Shown here piece by piece: positions 18,415 to 28,516 of a DNA stretch of 64,000 nucleotides. This stretch comes from Galbibacter marinus (lineage in GTDB: Bacteria > Bacteroidota > Bacteroidia > Flavobacteriales > Flavobacteriaceae): NCBI RefSeq assembly GCF_000300875.1, contig NZ_AMSG01000017.1, positions 1 through 64,000 of the forward strand. Reading direction: 5' to 3'. Below the pieces are notes generated by a model, which ran no database searches, was not told the origin of the DNA, and saw nothing but the letters and a program-made list of their open reading frames with translations. Position 1 is the stretch's first letter, and each line of letters starts with the position of its first letter. Both the position numbers and the translations under genes were made by a program.

Positions 18415-19110
18415 TTATGATTTCGAATTTTTAAAATCTTTTACCCCAACTGTAATGGCGTAATCCAATGTATTTTCTTTTGGCACTATGGGACATGAAT
18501 ACTTTTCATCATATGCACAATAAGGATTATACGCCTTATTAAAATTGATTACAATGAAATCACCCTTAGGAATAGTTAGGTCTAAATAACGTCCTCCACC
18601 ATAGGTTTCCTCCTCATTAGTTAGATCAGAAAAAGGCAAAAACAAATAATCCTTAAACTCTTCAGTTTCTCTTAGTTGAAGATTTTGATAAACATTAAGC
18701 TTAAATGCTTTACCGTGGATTTCAAAGCTAACAACACCAAATAGAACTTCTTGGCTCATTCTTTCGGTGGTAGTTGGCATAAAAAATGGTTGTTCATTTG
18801 GAGTGCGCTGAAATTTTGCGACTACACTGAAAGTTGTATCAATTGGAAAAAAGGACAGACCATTAAAACTCTCTAGATCCTTCTTCTTTAAAGGGGAACT
18901 TTTTGGATTGGAAAATTCCTCATTTATTTTTTTTTGAAACAACACCGCTTGGTCATATGGGTTATCAGCACCCAATGCTTCGGTATCTGTTTTTTCTTGA
19001 GTATCGGTTTTTTGATCATGATATTTTTTACCATCCTTACACCCGTAACTCACCATTAAAATCGAAACTAAAACTATCCAAACTCTCATAATACTGAAAT
19101 TTAGCCCCAA
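18415..19110 (-). CDS. DUF1684 domain lipoprotein
   Basis: Lipobox VSYGC; GGGRYLDLTIP...INFNKAYNPYCAYDEKYSCPIVPKEN. Confidence 0.85.
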   Translation of the reverse strand: MGLNFSIMRVWIVLVSILMVSYGCKDGKKYHDQKTDTQEKTDTEALGADNPYDQAVLFQKKINEEFSNPKSSPLKKKDLESFNGLSFFPIDTTFSVVAKFQRTPNEQPFFMPTTTERMSQEVLFGVVSFEIHGKAFKLNVYQNLQLRETEEFKDYLFLPFSDLTNEEETYGGGRYLDLTIPKGDFIVINFNKAYNPYCAYDEKYSCPIVPKENTLDYAITVGVKDFKNSKS

Positions 19111-19143
19111 AGTTACAACTAAACTTCTGATTTAGGGTACATT

Positions 19144-20511
19144 TCAATAGCGTACTTGTAGCCCGTATGACTCTAAAAGTTCATTGTATTCTGGTTGTAT
19201 CCTTAGTAAGGCAATCTCATGTTGCTTGTCTAATAATTCGGTGGCTGTGAAACCATTTTTAAGCATTTTATCCAAGTAATACAATGCCATTCCATATTCG
19301 CTCTTTTTAACGGTGATTCTCAGTATTCCAATATACGCATCGTAATTCTTTTCATCCACCAAGGTCTGCAAAATGGCGATATACAATAAATTATCAAGTT
19401 GCTCATCAGAAGTATAAGAATTTGCAAGTTCGCCAGAGGCGACTTCTAAGAAACTAAGCAATCTTGATCCTAAATTTCTTCGCTCCCTTATAGGCGAATT
19501 AAGAAAGTTATTTTTAATGCTATTCACTTGTTGTTCCCAATAGGCCAAAGATTCCAATTCACCACTTGAAATGTCTTGCGGAAGAAAGCTAATATAATCC
19601 ATGTACTTATAAGACTCGATTCTTCGAACCTCATTCCAATTGTTTCGTTGTTTTCTAAAATTTTTATGCTTACGAATGGCTTTTTCTAAAGCTCTTAAAT
19701 TATCTTTTTCGATGGAGAATCTGTAATTGGTTTGGTTGAGCTTCATATCATTATATGCTCTATAAACTAGGTTCTCTTCTAATAGATCTTGGTTAAATCT
19801 TAGCTCCATCCTAAAATATTCATCCAATTTTTCTGCCCCTTCTGGGCGCATATTTTTATTGATAGCTTTAACACTTACTAAACGAACGGCTTTATCGATA
19901 TATTCCTTTGGTGGCCACTTGTGTCCTCCAGAGAATACTAATAAATTAGCATCAAATTTCTTTTGTTCAAGGTAGTCTAATGCCTGCAGCATTTCATTGT
20001 AGTTGAAATCCTGATCTCCGACCATCCCAATGTAAAAAAACTTATTTTCTGTAGGCACATATCCTGGTACATTTGAAAACGATGCACCACATGCAATAAC
20101 ACCTTTAATTTGAGAAGACATAACTGCAATACTCATCGCCAAACGTGCACCTCCAGAAAATCCAGCCAAATAAATCGCATTTTTATCAATGGAATAGCCC
20201 CTTATAACTTCACTATAGAAAGTTCTTGATTTTAGTAGATTCTCTTGGTAATTCCCATTTTTTACCTCATCAGGCGATGCAATCACATAGCCATAACGAT
20301 CCGCTGATTCTTGAAAACGCTTCACAGCCTCTACCGCATCACCAACTGGAGAGAAAACCATAATGACAGGCCACTTTTTATCCTCGCTATATTGCTCGGG
20401 AAGATAAACGGCATAGGTGTCTGATGAATTTGAGATTTTAACCGCATCCAAAAGTTGAGCGTTAGATAAGTAAGCTCCTAACAAGCACAGGATTATAATA
20501 ATTCTTTTCAT
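19144..20511 (-). CDS. exported alpha/beta hydrolase / esterase-like protein
   Basis: Signal peptide; YLAGFSGGARLAMSIA nucleophile elbow; FSGGHKWPP. Confidence 0.75.
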   Translation of the reverse strand: MKRIIIILCLLGAYLSNAQLLDAVKISNSSDTYAVYLPEQYSEDKKWPVIMVFSPVGDAVEAVKRFQESADRYGYVIASPDEVKNGNYQENLLKSRTFYSEVIRGYSIDKNAIYLAGFSGGARLAMSIAVMSSQIKGVIACGASFSNVPGYVPTENKFFYIGMVGDQDFNYNEMLQALDYLEQKKFDANLLVFSGGHKWPPKEYIDKAVRLVSVKAINKNMRPEGAEKLDEYFRMELRFNQDLLEENLVYRAYNDMKLNQTNYRFSIEKDNLRALEKAIRKHKNFRKQRNNWNEVRRIESYKYMDYISFLPQDISSGELESLAYWEQQVNSIKNNFLNSPIRERRNLGSRLLSFLEVASGELANSYTSDEQLDNLLYIAILQTLVDEKNYDAYIGILRITVKKSEYGMALYYLDKMLKNGFTATELLDKQHEIALLRIQPEYNELLESYGLQVRY

Positions 20512-20584
20512 TTTAAATTTCTATCGGAATTGGCGCAGTTAAAAATTAATAAATAACTGCGTTTTAACTGATGTTAAAATACAA

Positions 20585-20592
20585 TACCTTTG
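20585..20592 (+). promoter_or_regulatory. Bacteroidota -7 element TACCTTTG
   Basis: TAnnTTTG match 18 bp before the ATG at 20611. Confidence 0.4.
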
Positions 20593-20610
20593 TGTTTTGG
20601 CAAAACTATT

Positions 20611-21171
20611 ATGAGAAAGGATTTAAAATTATTTATGGTAATGTTGGGGTGTAAACCCGAAGGTAGGTTCACGGAACAGCATGATATCTTCTTTGGTATT
20701 GGATCCTCTCTCAAGGATTTATTGCCTCAGATGATTGAATTTTGGCCCGAGGCCAAGGGTAAAATTCATATTGATGCCTACAGAGAAGTAAATCATGTCG
20801 ACCGTTACAATGTTATGGTGAAAGAACGGGAAAAAGACTCCAGCCCTCTTCAATTATTTTTCCTTAATCTTGGTGGTTATAAAGAGAATGAATTCGAGGA
20901 ATACCATTACAAAATCCTGACCATCACTCAATCTAAAGCAGAGGCCGTCAAAAACGCAAAAGAATCTGCTTTCTATAAACATTGTGGATTTGAGGGAGCG
21001 CCATCGCATATCGATGATAAGTATGGAGTGGATGTGGACGATATTTATACCATCGAGGAGATCTTATCTGATTCCATAAAGCAAAAATACCAACTGTACT
21101 ACACCAAATCTTCGGAACAATTGGAAGATGAACTGCATATTGGCTACCTTAAAATCGATAAGCTCAGATAA
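20611..21171 (+). CDS. DUF1543 domain protein
   Basis: LKLFMVMLGCKPEGRFTEQHDIFFGIG. Start moved to the internal ATG at 20611. Confidence 0.8.
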   Translation: MRKDLKLFMVMLGCKPEGRFTEQHDIFFGIGSSLKDLLPQMIEFWPEAKGKIHIDAYREVNHVDRYNVMVKEREKDSSPLQLFFLNLGGYKENEFEEYHYKILTITQSKAEAVKNAKESAFYKHCGFEGAPSHIDDKYGVDVDDIYTIEEILSDSIKQKYQLYYTKSSEQLEDELHIGYLKIDKLR

Positions 21172-21187
21172 CATAATAAAATTAATC

Positions 21188-21661
21188 TTATCGGACCTTC
21201 CCTAAAAAACTAGAAGTTCTACGGTTGTGTTCAATAGGATTGTGTTCCACGACCTTTGAAAGTACAATGGAGGTGCGAACCTCCCCATAGGTTAATAAAC
21301 GATCGATAAATTCCTCCAAATGAAATTGGTCGGCTAAAACCACCTCCATCAGTAAATTCTCATTACCTGTGATGCGATAACAATTTCGAACCTCCTTATA
21401 GGTTTTTACTTGTTCCATAAATGGCTTTAGCTTGCCCATAAAAGCTTTCAAGGTTACAAAAGCTTTTAACTGGTACCCTGATTGAATATGGTTTATTGCT
21501 ACTTTATAACCGGTAATAATCCCGAAGTCTTCCATCTTTTTTATACGTTCTGCAACCGCTGGTGAAGACAGCCCAACTTTCCTACCTATTTCAGCATTGG
21601 TATAGCGAGCATTTTCTTGTAATAGTCTTAAAATAGACCAGTTTAAATTGTCGTTTTTCAT
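21188..21661 (-). CDS. Lrp/AsnC family regulator
   Basis: LLQENARYTNAEIGRKVGLSSPAVAERIKKMEDFGIITGYK. Confidence 0.9.
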   Translation of the reverse strand: MKNDNLNWSILRLLQENARYTNAEIGRKVGLSSPAVAERIKKMEDFGIITGYKVAINHIQSGYQLKAFVTLKAFMGKLKPFMEQVKTYKEVRNCYRITGNENLLMEVVLADQFHLEEFIDRLLTYGEVRTSIVLSKVVEHNPIEHNRRTSSFLGKVR

Positions 21662-21776
21662 TTTAAATGAAATTTGGAATTTTACCTTAATAGTTAATGC
21701 AAATTAACTATTTCTCCTTAAAATCAAAATTAATTATTCGTAAATCTGTAGTATTTTTGGAGTACAAAGCAAACTG

Positions 21777-22196
21777 ATGAAAAAACATTATTCATACTAT
21801 AAAAAACGACATGTCACTAAGTTACCTGTTTACCGCAAGGCATTACATATCTTTAAGCTTAGCCGTCAAATAGTGGATTTTCTTCGTGGTGATAAATCTG
21901 TCCTAGATTTACACAGGTCTTCATGTACATCAGATCAGTTTTCTGAGAAACTCATCATGGCTTCTCTTGGTTTAGCGCCAAAGATTGCCATAGCAGAAAG
22001 CTCTCCAGATCCTACGGTCAAACATGCGTCCATTTCTTCAATTGAACGTACCACTGCTGCGATTCTCCATTATTGTGAAAAACTAGAGAGCTCTCATAAA
22101 CAAAGTAGCGAATTTTTAAATCTACTTCGCACCGAGGTTAGAAAATTTGGCCACCTTCATGATAAGTGGGCAATTGGTCTACACAACAAGAACTAA
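21777..22196 (+). CDS. hypothetical protein
   Basis: 139-aa ORF in clean intergenic context; no family recognised. Confidence 0.6.
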   Translation: MKKHYSYYKKRHVTKLPVYRKALHIFKLSRQIVDFLRGDKSVLDLHRSSCTSDQFSEKLIMASLGLAPKIAIAESSPDPTVKHASISSIERTTAAILHYCEKLESSHKQSSEFLNLLRTEVRKFGHLHDKWAIGLHNKN

Positions 22197-23752
22197 AGAG
22201 TCCTTATTGGTCCATTTTCAATAACTTTTCCTTTTTCTAAGACTAATACATTTTGAACACTGCTTGGGATTTCATCTTTGTGATGTGATACATAGACCAT
22301 TGTAATATGTTTAGAACTACAAATATGATCCAATAATCCTTTAAAGTATTCAATTTGATCCGCATCCATACCCTGACAAGGCTCGTCTAAAATTAATAAC
22401 GCAGGTGCTTTAATTAGTGCTCTAAGAAGTAAAATAACACGTTGTTCCCCAAGAGATGCATCTAAAAAGAGAGTGTTTTGTAATTTGGTAAGCTTTACCA
22501 TTTCCAGCCAAGAAAGTGCCGTAGCCCTTTGATGGGGTGTCGGTGGAGATACTGTACCGATTTCATCGAGATATCCCGAAATGATCACATCTAAGCAACT
22601 CAAGGTACTATAAGGTTTTGCATCAGAGGTAATCCCTGGCACACTACTAAGGACTCCTTTACCTCTCATAAAATACAAATGGAGCTCTGGAGATAAGTAA
22701 CCAATACGGCTTTTTATATCCCATATACTTTCTCCACTACCTCTTTGCCTGTCAAAAAGTTTTAAATCATTGGTATATCCTTGAGGATTATCAGCTGTAA
22801 CCATACTGAGAAGTGTAGATTTTCCAGCTCCATTGTGCCCCAGTAAAGCCCAGCACTCCCCCTGTTTTACTTGCCAGTTAATATCTATAAGGATTGGGCT
22901 ACCCTTCATTTGTACATTCACATGGTTCATCGATATAATGGTATCGAAACGATCTGTTTGTTGACCAAGTAACTCATCTACCTCAATAGTGGTATTTATC
23001 GCAGTCTCATCTGGGCTTTTTACCTTGACCTGCTGTGGATTTCCCTCTAAGGCTATCTGGCCTTCTTTCAAAAGAAACACCTTATCTATAAAGTCAGGAA
23101 CTTCTTTTTTTCCACAGATTATAACAAGGCTCAATCCCTGCTTGATAAGCTGCTTGAGTAAGTCAGACAATTGAGCCCGGGCTCCGACATCTAATCCTGT
23201 AAAAGGCTGGTCCACAATCAGTAATTCTGGCTGCTCCAAGATCGCTACTATTAACTGCAATCGCTTACGTTCTCCATTACTGAGTTGCATAAGGTTTCTA
23301 TCCAATAGGTAACGAACCTTAAAGGTATCCAATAGTTCCAAGTCCTCCAAAGACTGCTGCTCTATTGCGAGTCTCTTAAGAAGTTGCTGCAAAAATTCAG
23401 GTACAGTCATTGGGTTCTCATAATCGTGAAACTCATAGCGCTTACTATAATAAGTACTACCAAGTCCTGCGATTTCACTAAAGTGATCTTGTTGGGGAAC
23501 AAATACTGTACGAAAATTATTTTCAACAATCCCTGAGGTTGGATGTACCGATTTAGATATGAGTTTGGCTAGGGAAGTCTTTCCACTTCCAGAAGCCCCA
23601 ATAATAGCTAGAGACTCTCCAGGGTTTAACTCAAATGTAATATCTTTTAAAACTTGTGTGCTTTTATATAAAAGTGAGGCCTTTTCAAGTCTCAAGCTAG
23701 GATAATTTGAAACCATATTTTTTATATTCAAATAAGGTCCGAAAGTAATCAA
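22193..23752 (-). CDS. ABC ATPase with two nucleotide-binding domains (ModF/PhrA-like)
   Basis: Two Walker A motifs (GASGSGKTSL, GHNGAGKSTL), LSNGERKRLQL signature. Confidence 0.85.
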   Translation of the reverse strand: MITFGPYLNIKNMVSNYPSLRLEKASLLYKSTQVLKDITFELNPGESLAIIGASGSGKTSLAKLISKSVHPTSGIVENNFRTVFVPQQDHFSEIAGLGSTYYSKRYEFHDYENPMTVPEFLQQLLKRLAIEQQSLEDLELLDTFKVRYLLDRNLMQLSNGERKRLQLIVAILEQPELLIVDQPFTGLDVGARAQLSDLLKQLIKQGLSLVIICGKKEVPDFIDKVFLLKEGQIALEGNPQQVKVKSPDETAINTTIEVDELLGQQTDRFDTIISMNHVNVQMKGSPILIDINWQVKQGECWALLGHNGAGKSTLLSMVTADNPQGYTNDLKLFDRQRGSGESIWDIKSRIGYLSPELHLYFMRGKGVLSSVPGITSDAKPYSTLSCLDVIISGYLDEIGTVSPPTPHQRATALSWLEMVKLTKLQNTLFLDASLGEQRVILLLRALIKAPALLILDEPCQGMDADQIEYFKGLLDHICSSKHITMVYVSHHKDEIPSSVQNVLVLEKGKVIENGPIRTL

Positions 23753-23791
23753 ATTTCAGCACACAATCCTCATATACCACATCGATAAAAA

Positions 23792-26700
23792 CTACATATT
23801 TCTTCTGTATTGTCCACCTACCTCAAATAGTGCAGTTGTAATTTGTCCAAGCGAACAATATTTGGTTGCCTCCATGAGGGTTTCGAATATATTCTTGTTC
23901 TCAATAGCAGCTTGTTTAACCTCCTGTAAAGCTTTTTGGGCTTCCTTCTGATAAGTATTATGCAAAGTGGATAAGGTTGTTAATTGTAGCTGTTTTTCCG
24001 CCTCAGTTGCCCGGATGACTTCTTTTGGAATTACTGTTAAGGAACCTTTACTACTTAAAAAAGTATTTACCCCTATAATTGGATACTCTCCTTTGTGTTT
24101 AAGGGTCTCATAATACAAACTTTCTTCTTGAATTTTTGATCGCTGATACATGGTTTCCATCGCTCCAAGGACTCCCCCACGCTCAGTTATTCTATCAAAT
24201 TCTAAAAGCACTGCTTGTTCTACCAAATCTGTCAGCTCTTCAATGATGAAACTTCCTTGAATAGGATTCTCATTCTTAGTAAGACCTAATTCTTTATTGA
24301 TAATGAGCTGAATAGCCATCGCTCTACGGACAGACTCCTCTGTTGGAGTTGTAATGGCCTCATCATAAGCGTTGGTATGCAAAGAATTGCAGTTATCATA
24401 AATGGCATATAGCGCTTGTAGGGTAGTTCGAATATCATTAAAATCGATTTCTTGAGCATGTAAAGATCTACCAGAAGTTTGAATATGATATTTCAACATT
24501 TGAGAACGTGGGTTGGCTCCATACTTATCGCGCATGGCCTTTGCCCATATTTTTCTTGCCACACGACCAATTACCGCATATTCAGCATCTACACCATTGG
24601 AGAAGAAGAAAGATAAATTAGGACCAAATTTATTGATATCCATACCCCTACTCAAATAGTACTCCACATAGGTAAATCCATTGGCAAGTGTAAAGGCTAG
24701 TTGAGTAATAGGGTTGGCTCCTGCTTCTGCAATATGATATCCAGAAATCGAAACAGAATAAAAATTTCTAACTTCATTAGAAATAAAATAACTCTGAACA
24801 TCACCCATTAATTTTAAAGCAAATTCTGTTGAAAATATACAGGTGTTTTGTGCTTGATCTTCCTTTAATATATCAGCCTGAACGGTCCCCCGTACTTGGG
24901 TCATAGTTCGTGCCTTAATACTGTTGTAGACCTCTGGGTCCAAAACCATATCTCCCGTGACACCTAACAACATAAGTCCTAGGCCATCATTTCCCTCTGG
25001 TAACTGTCCATTTTCTTTATTACTTCCATCGACTGAAAAGCCGTGATACGTAGGTCGCTTCTCTCCTCTTTCTTTATAAATAGCATCAATTTTATCTGAA
25101 ACTTGTTGCTCTAAACCATTTTCTTTAATATACAGTTCACATTGCTGATCAATGGCTGCATTCATAAAAAAACCAAGCAACATGGGTGCGGGTCCATTAA
25201 TGGTCATACTAACTGATGTCATTGGGTTTGCAAGATCAAAACCACTATAGAGTTTTTTTGCATCGTCCAAACAACAAATTGAAACCCCTGCATTACCGAT
25301 TTTCCCATAAATATCAGGTCGTAAATCCGGGTCGTTCCCATATAAGGTTACCGAATCAAAGGCCGTTGACAAACGTTTTGCTTCCATTCCTAAACTAACG
25401 TAATGAAACCTTCTATTTGTACGCTCAGGTCCACCTTCACCAGCAAACATCCTTGTTGGATCTTCGCCCGTTCGCTTAAATGGATATAAGCCTGAAGTAA
25501 AAGGAAATTCTCCAGGAACATTCTCTTGTAATACCCAGTTTAATAAATCTCCCCAAGCCTTGTATTTTGGTAAAGCAACCTTTGGGATTGCACTTCCTGA
25601 CAATGTGCTGGTATGCGTTGGAATTCGAATCTGCTTATCTCGGACTTTGAACTCATAAACTGGATTTTTATAACGTGCCTTTTTGTCCTCCCACTGAATT
25701 AAAATATCCCAATGGTGAGGATCCAAATCTTTTTTCACGCGATTAAATTGATCCAATAGTAATTGAACTAGTTTAGCCTGATTTGTATCAGAAACCGAAT
25801 CTAGAAGCAAAGTTTCATTAAGTCCAACTTGAGTTAAATAGTTGGTTTCTTTCTTTGATTTATCAGCTTTGGTTAAGCTATATATTGACCTAAAAATCCC
25901 ATAAAGATTCTGGGCAACTTCTACTTGTTGATTAACCTTTGTATCATAATTTCGATTGCTTTCAGAGATCTCAGAAAGGTATCGCGTTCTATTGGGTGGA
26001 ATGACATAAGTTTTTTCGCTTTTTTCCATAGTGATATGGAATTGTGAATCAAGCAAAGCGTTGGTCTTTTCTTTTAAGATTTGCATTATGGCCATATAAA
26101 GGCGATTCATACCAGGATCGTTAAACTGTGATGCAATGGTACCATATACTGGCATATCATCTGGTTGTGCATCCCACATAAGATGATTTCGCTGATATTG
26201 CTTCTTAACATCCCGAAGGGCATCCAAAGCACCTCTTTTATCAAACTTATTTATGGCCACTAGGTCCGCAAAATCCAACATATCGATTTTTTCTAATTGG
26301 GTAGCGGCACCAAATTCAGGAGTCATCACATATAGCGACACATCAGAATGATCCAATATCTCTGTGTCACTTTGACCAATACCGGAAGTCTCAAGTATGA
26401 TTAAATCGAATTTTGCTGCTTTAAGAACCTCAATGGCCTCGGCAACATTTTTGGATAGTGCTAAGTTAGATTGTCGTGTTGCAAGACTTCTCATATATAC
26501 CCTAGGATCATTAATAGCGTTCATCCGAATGCGATCTCCCAACAAGGCTCCACCGGTTTTTCTCTTAGAGGGATCCACGGAGATAATTCCAATGGTTTTA
26601 TCTTCAAAATCATTTAAAAATCGTCTTACAACCTCATCGACTAAGCTACTTTTACCAGAGCCACCTGTTCCTGTAATACCAAGAACTGGAACCTGGAGAG

Positions 26701-27280
26701 AACTAGGATTTAATTCTGAGAAAATCTCTTGAAACAAATCATGTTGATTCTCAGTTAAGCTAATCAGCCTAGCGATTACCCCACTGTTTTTCTCTCTAAG
26801 GCCAGATTTAATATCAGCGCGGTCTATAGAATCTATAGGGAAATCAGACAATTCCACAAGATGATTAATCATTCCTTGAAGCCCTAGAGCCCTTCCATCG
26901 TCAGGAGAATAAATTTTAGTTATCCCATAATCCATGAGTTCCTTAATTTCTTCAGGTAGGATAACTCCACCTCCACCGCCAAAAATCTTAATATGCGTTG
27001 CCCCTCTCTTTTGCAAGAGGTCATACATATATTTAAAATATTCGTTATGTCCTCCCTGATAAGAAGTCATTGCAATGGCGTTGACATCCTCCTCGATAGC
27101 AGTGTTCACAACCTCCTCCACGCTTCGATCATGACCTAAATGTATAACTTCTACACCTGAGGACTGGATGATTCTACGCATGATATTAATCGCTGCATCG
27201 TGACCATCGAAAAGAGAGGCCGCAGTAACGATTCTTATTTTATTCTTAGGAATATATGGTTTTGTTTGATTCATTTTCAA
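23792..27280 (-). CDS. icmF: fused isobutyryl-CoA/methylmalonyl-CoA mutase (IcmF-like)
   Basis: N-terminal B12-binding [18 protein letters not shown]; central GTPase [17 protein letters not shown]-terminal mutase barrel ([24 protein letters not shown]). Confidence 0.92.
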   Translation of the reverse strand: MKMNQTKPYIPKNKIRIVTAASLFDGHDAAINIMRRIIQSSGVEVIHLGHDRSVEEVVNTAIEEDVNAIAMTSYQGGHNEYFKYMYDLLQKRGATHIKIFGGGGGVILPEEIKELMDYGITKIYSPDDGRALGLQGMINHLVELSDFPIDSIDRADIKSGLREKNSGVIARLISLTENQHDLFQEIFSELNPSSLQVPVLGITGTGGSGKSSLVDEVVRRFLNDFEDKTIGIISVDPSKRKTGGALLGDRIRMNAINDPRVYMRSLATRQSNLALSKNVAEAIEVLKAAKFDLIILETSGIGQSDTEILDHSDVSLYVMTPEFGAATQLEKIDMLDFADLVAINKFDKRGALDALRDVKKQYQRNHLMWDAQPDDMPVYGTIASQFNDPGMNRLYMAIMQILKEKTNALLDSQFHITMEKSEKTYVIPPNRTRYLSEISESNRNYDTKVNQQVEVAQNLYGIFRSIYSLTKADKSKKETNYLTQVGLNETLLLDSVSDTNQAKLVQLLLDQFNRVKKDLDPHHWDILIQWEDKKARYKNPVYEFKVRDKQIRIPTHTSTLSGSAIPKVALPKYKAWGDLLNWVLQENVPGEFPFTSGLYPFKRTGEDPTRMFAGEGGPERTNRRFHYVSLGMEAKRLSTAFDSVTLYGNDPDLRPDIYGKIGNAGVSICCLDDAKKLYSGFDLANPMTSVSMTINGPAPMLLGFFMNAAIDQQCELYIKENGLEQQVSDKIDAIYKERGEKRPTYHGFSVDGSNKENGQLPEGNDGLGLMLLGVTGDMVLDPEVYNSIKARTMTQVRGTVQADILKEDQAQNTCIFSTEFALKLMGDVQSYFISNEVRNFYSVSISGYHIAEAGANPITQLAFTLANGFTYVEYYLSRGMDINKFGPNLSFFFSNGVDAEYAVIGRVARKIWAKAMRDKYGANPRSQMLKYHIQTSGRSLHAQEIDFNDIRTTLQALYAIYDNCNSLHTNAYDEAITTPTEESVRRAMAIQLIINKELGLTKNENPIQGSFIIEELTDLVEQAVLLEFDRITERGGVLGAMETMYQRSKIQEESLYYETLKHKGEYPIIGVNTFLSSKGSLTVIPKEVIRATEAEKQLQLTTLSTLHNTYQKEAQKALQEVKQAAIENKNIFETLMEATKYCSLGQITTALFEVGGQYRRNM

Positions 27281-27434
27281 AAATATGAGGTTTTAATAGC
27301 TGCAATTTAAAGAATTTGCAACGAATTAGGAATTTTGTTTTAAAATACCCTTGTTAAAAATTAATAATTACAACAAAGTAAAATTTTTTGATCCCCAAAA
27401 TACCGTAATTTTATCATTGTAAACAACAAATCAT

Positions 27435-28289
27435 ATGACCAAAATCACTATTCTTATTCACTGTAAGGATACTTCAGGGATCATCGCATCTGTAACAAGC
27501 TTCATCCATCAAAACCAAGGAAACATTATTTATATCGATCAACATGTCGATCGGCAAAATGGAATCTTTTTCATGAGGTCCGAAAGTGAATTTGTACATG
27601 ACAATTTTGATTTAGAAAGTTTTAGATCTGAATTTAAGTATCGTATCGCTGAGCCCTATCAAATGAAATGGCAGTTGCATTCCGATGATTACCGTCCTAA
27701 AATGGCCATTTTTGTTTCAAAATACGATCACTGTTTATACGACCTATTAGGAAGATATAATTCAGGTGAATTAAAGGTAGACATTCCTTTTATCTTAAGT
27801 AATCATCCAGACCTAAAACCTATAGCAGAGGCATTTAAAATTCCATTTTTCCATGTTCCTTATACGAAAGAGATAAGTCAAGAGGCACAAATAAAGCAAT
27901 TACAATTACTTGAGCAGCATCAAGTAGATTTCATTGTGCTAGCCCGGTATATGCAAATTATATCAACAGCATTAATCGAGCGCTATGAAAATAAAATCAT
28001 CAATATTCATCATTCTTTCTTACCTGCCTTTGTGGGAGCCAAGCCTTATCATTCCGCCTACAAAAGAGGGGTGAAAATTATTGGCGCTACAAGTCACTAT
28101 GTCACTAAGGAGTTAGATGCTGGACCTATAATTGAACAGGATGTTACAAGGGTAACCCATGCTCATTCCATAGAAGACATGGTTACAAAGGGAAGAGATC
28201 TTGAAAAGATTGTACTGGCAAGAGGTATCAAACTTCATGTAGACAGAAAAACAATGGTGTATAATAATAAGACCATTATTTTCAGTTAA
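27435..28289 (+). CDS. purU: formyltetrahydrofolate deformylase
   Basis: ACT-like N-terminus; NIHHSFLPAFVGAKPYHSAYKRGVKIIGATSHYVT. Confidence 0.95.
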   Translation: MTKITILIHCKDTSGIIASVTSFIHQNQGNIIYIDQHVDRQNGIFFMRSESEFVHDNFDLESFRSEFKYRIAEPYQMKWQLHSDDYRPKMAIFVSKYDHCLYDLLGRYNSGELKVDIPFILSNHPDLKPIAEAFKIPFFHVPYTKEISQEAQIKQLQLLEQHQVDFIVLARYMQIISTALIERYENKIINIHHSFLPAFVGAKPYHSAYKRGVKIIGATSHYVTKELDAGPIIEQDVTRVTHAHSIEDMVTKGRDLEKIVLARGIKLHVDRKTMVYNNKTIIFS

Positions 28290-28516
28290 GCAATTACAGC
28301 AGAATTCTAGGATTTGGTAATATTAAAAGCTGACATTTGACTTCTCTAAAATCTCGTGAAGTTATTATTGAGATATAAAAAACATATCTAACCCACAAAT
28401 ATTTTAGATTACCCAACCTTTACAATATTCTTGGATATAATTCTTATTTTTATTCTTCTTGTTGAATGTAATTCCAGTAGTTTTGGAATTCAGCAATTTT
28501 AACCCAACCACCCACT

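Noticed and set aside
27281-27434. Possible cobalamin riboswitch upstream of icmF
   Set aside because: Short AT-rich region; no B12-box-like sequence recognised.
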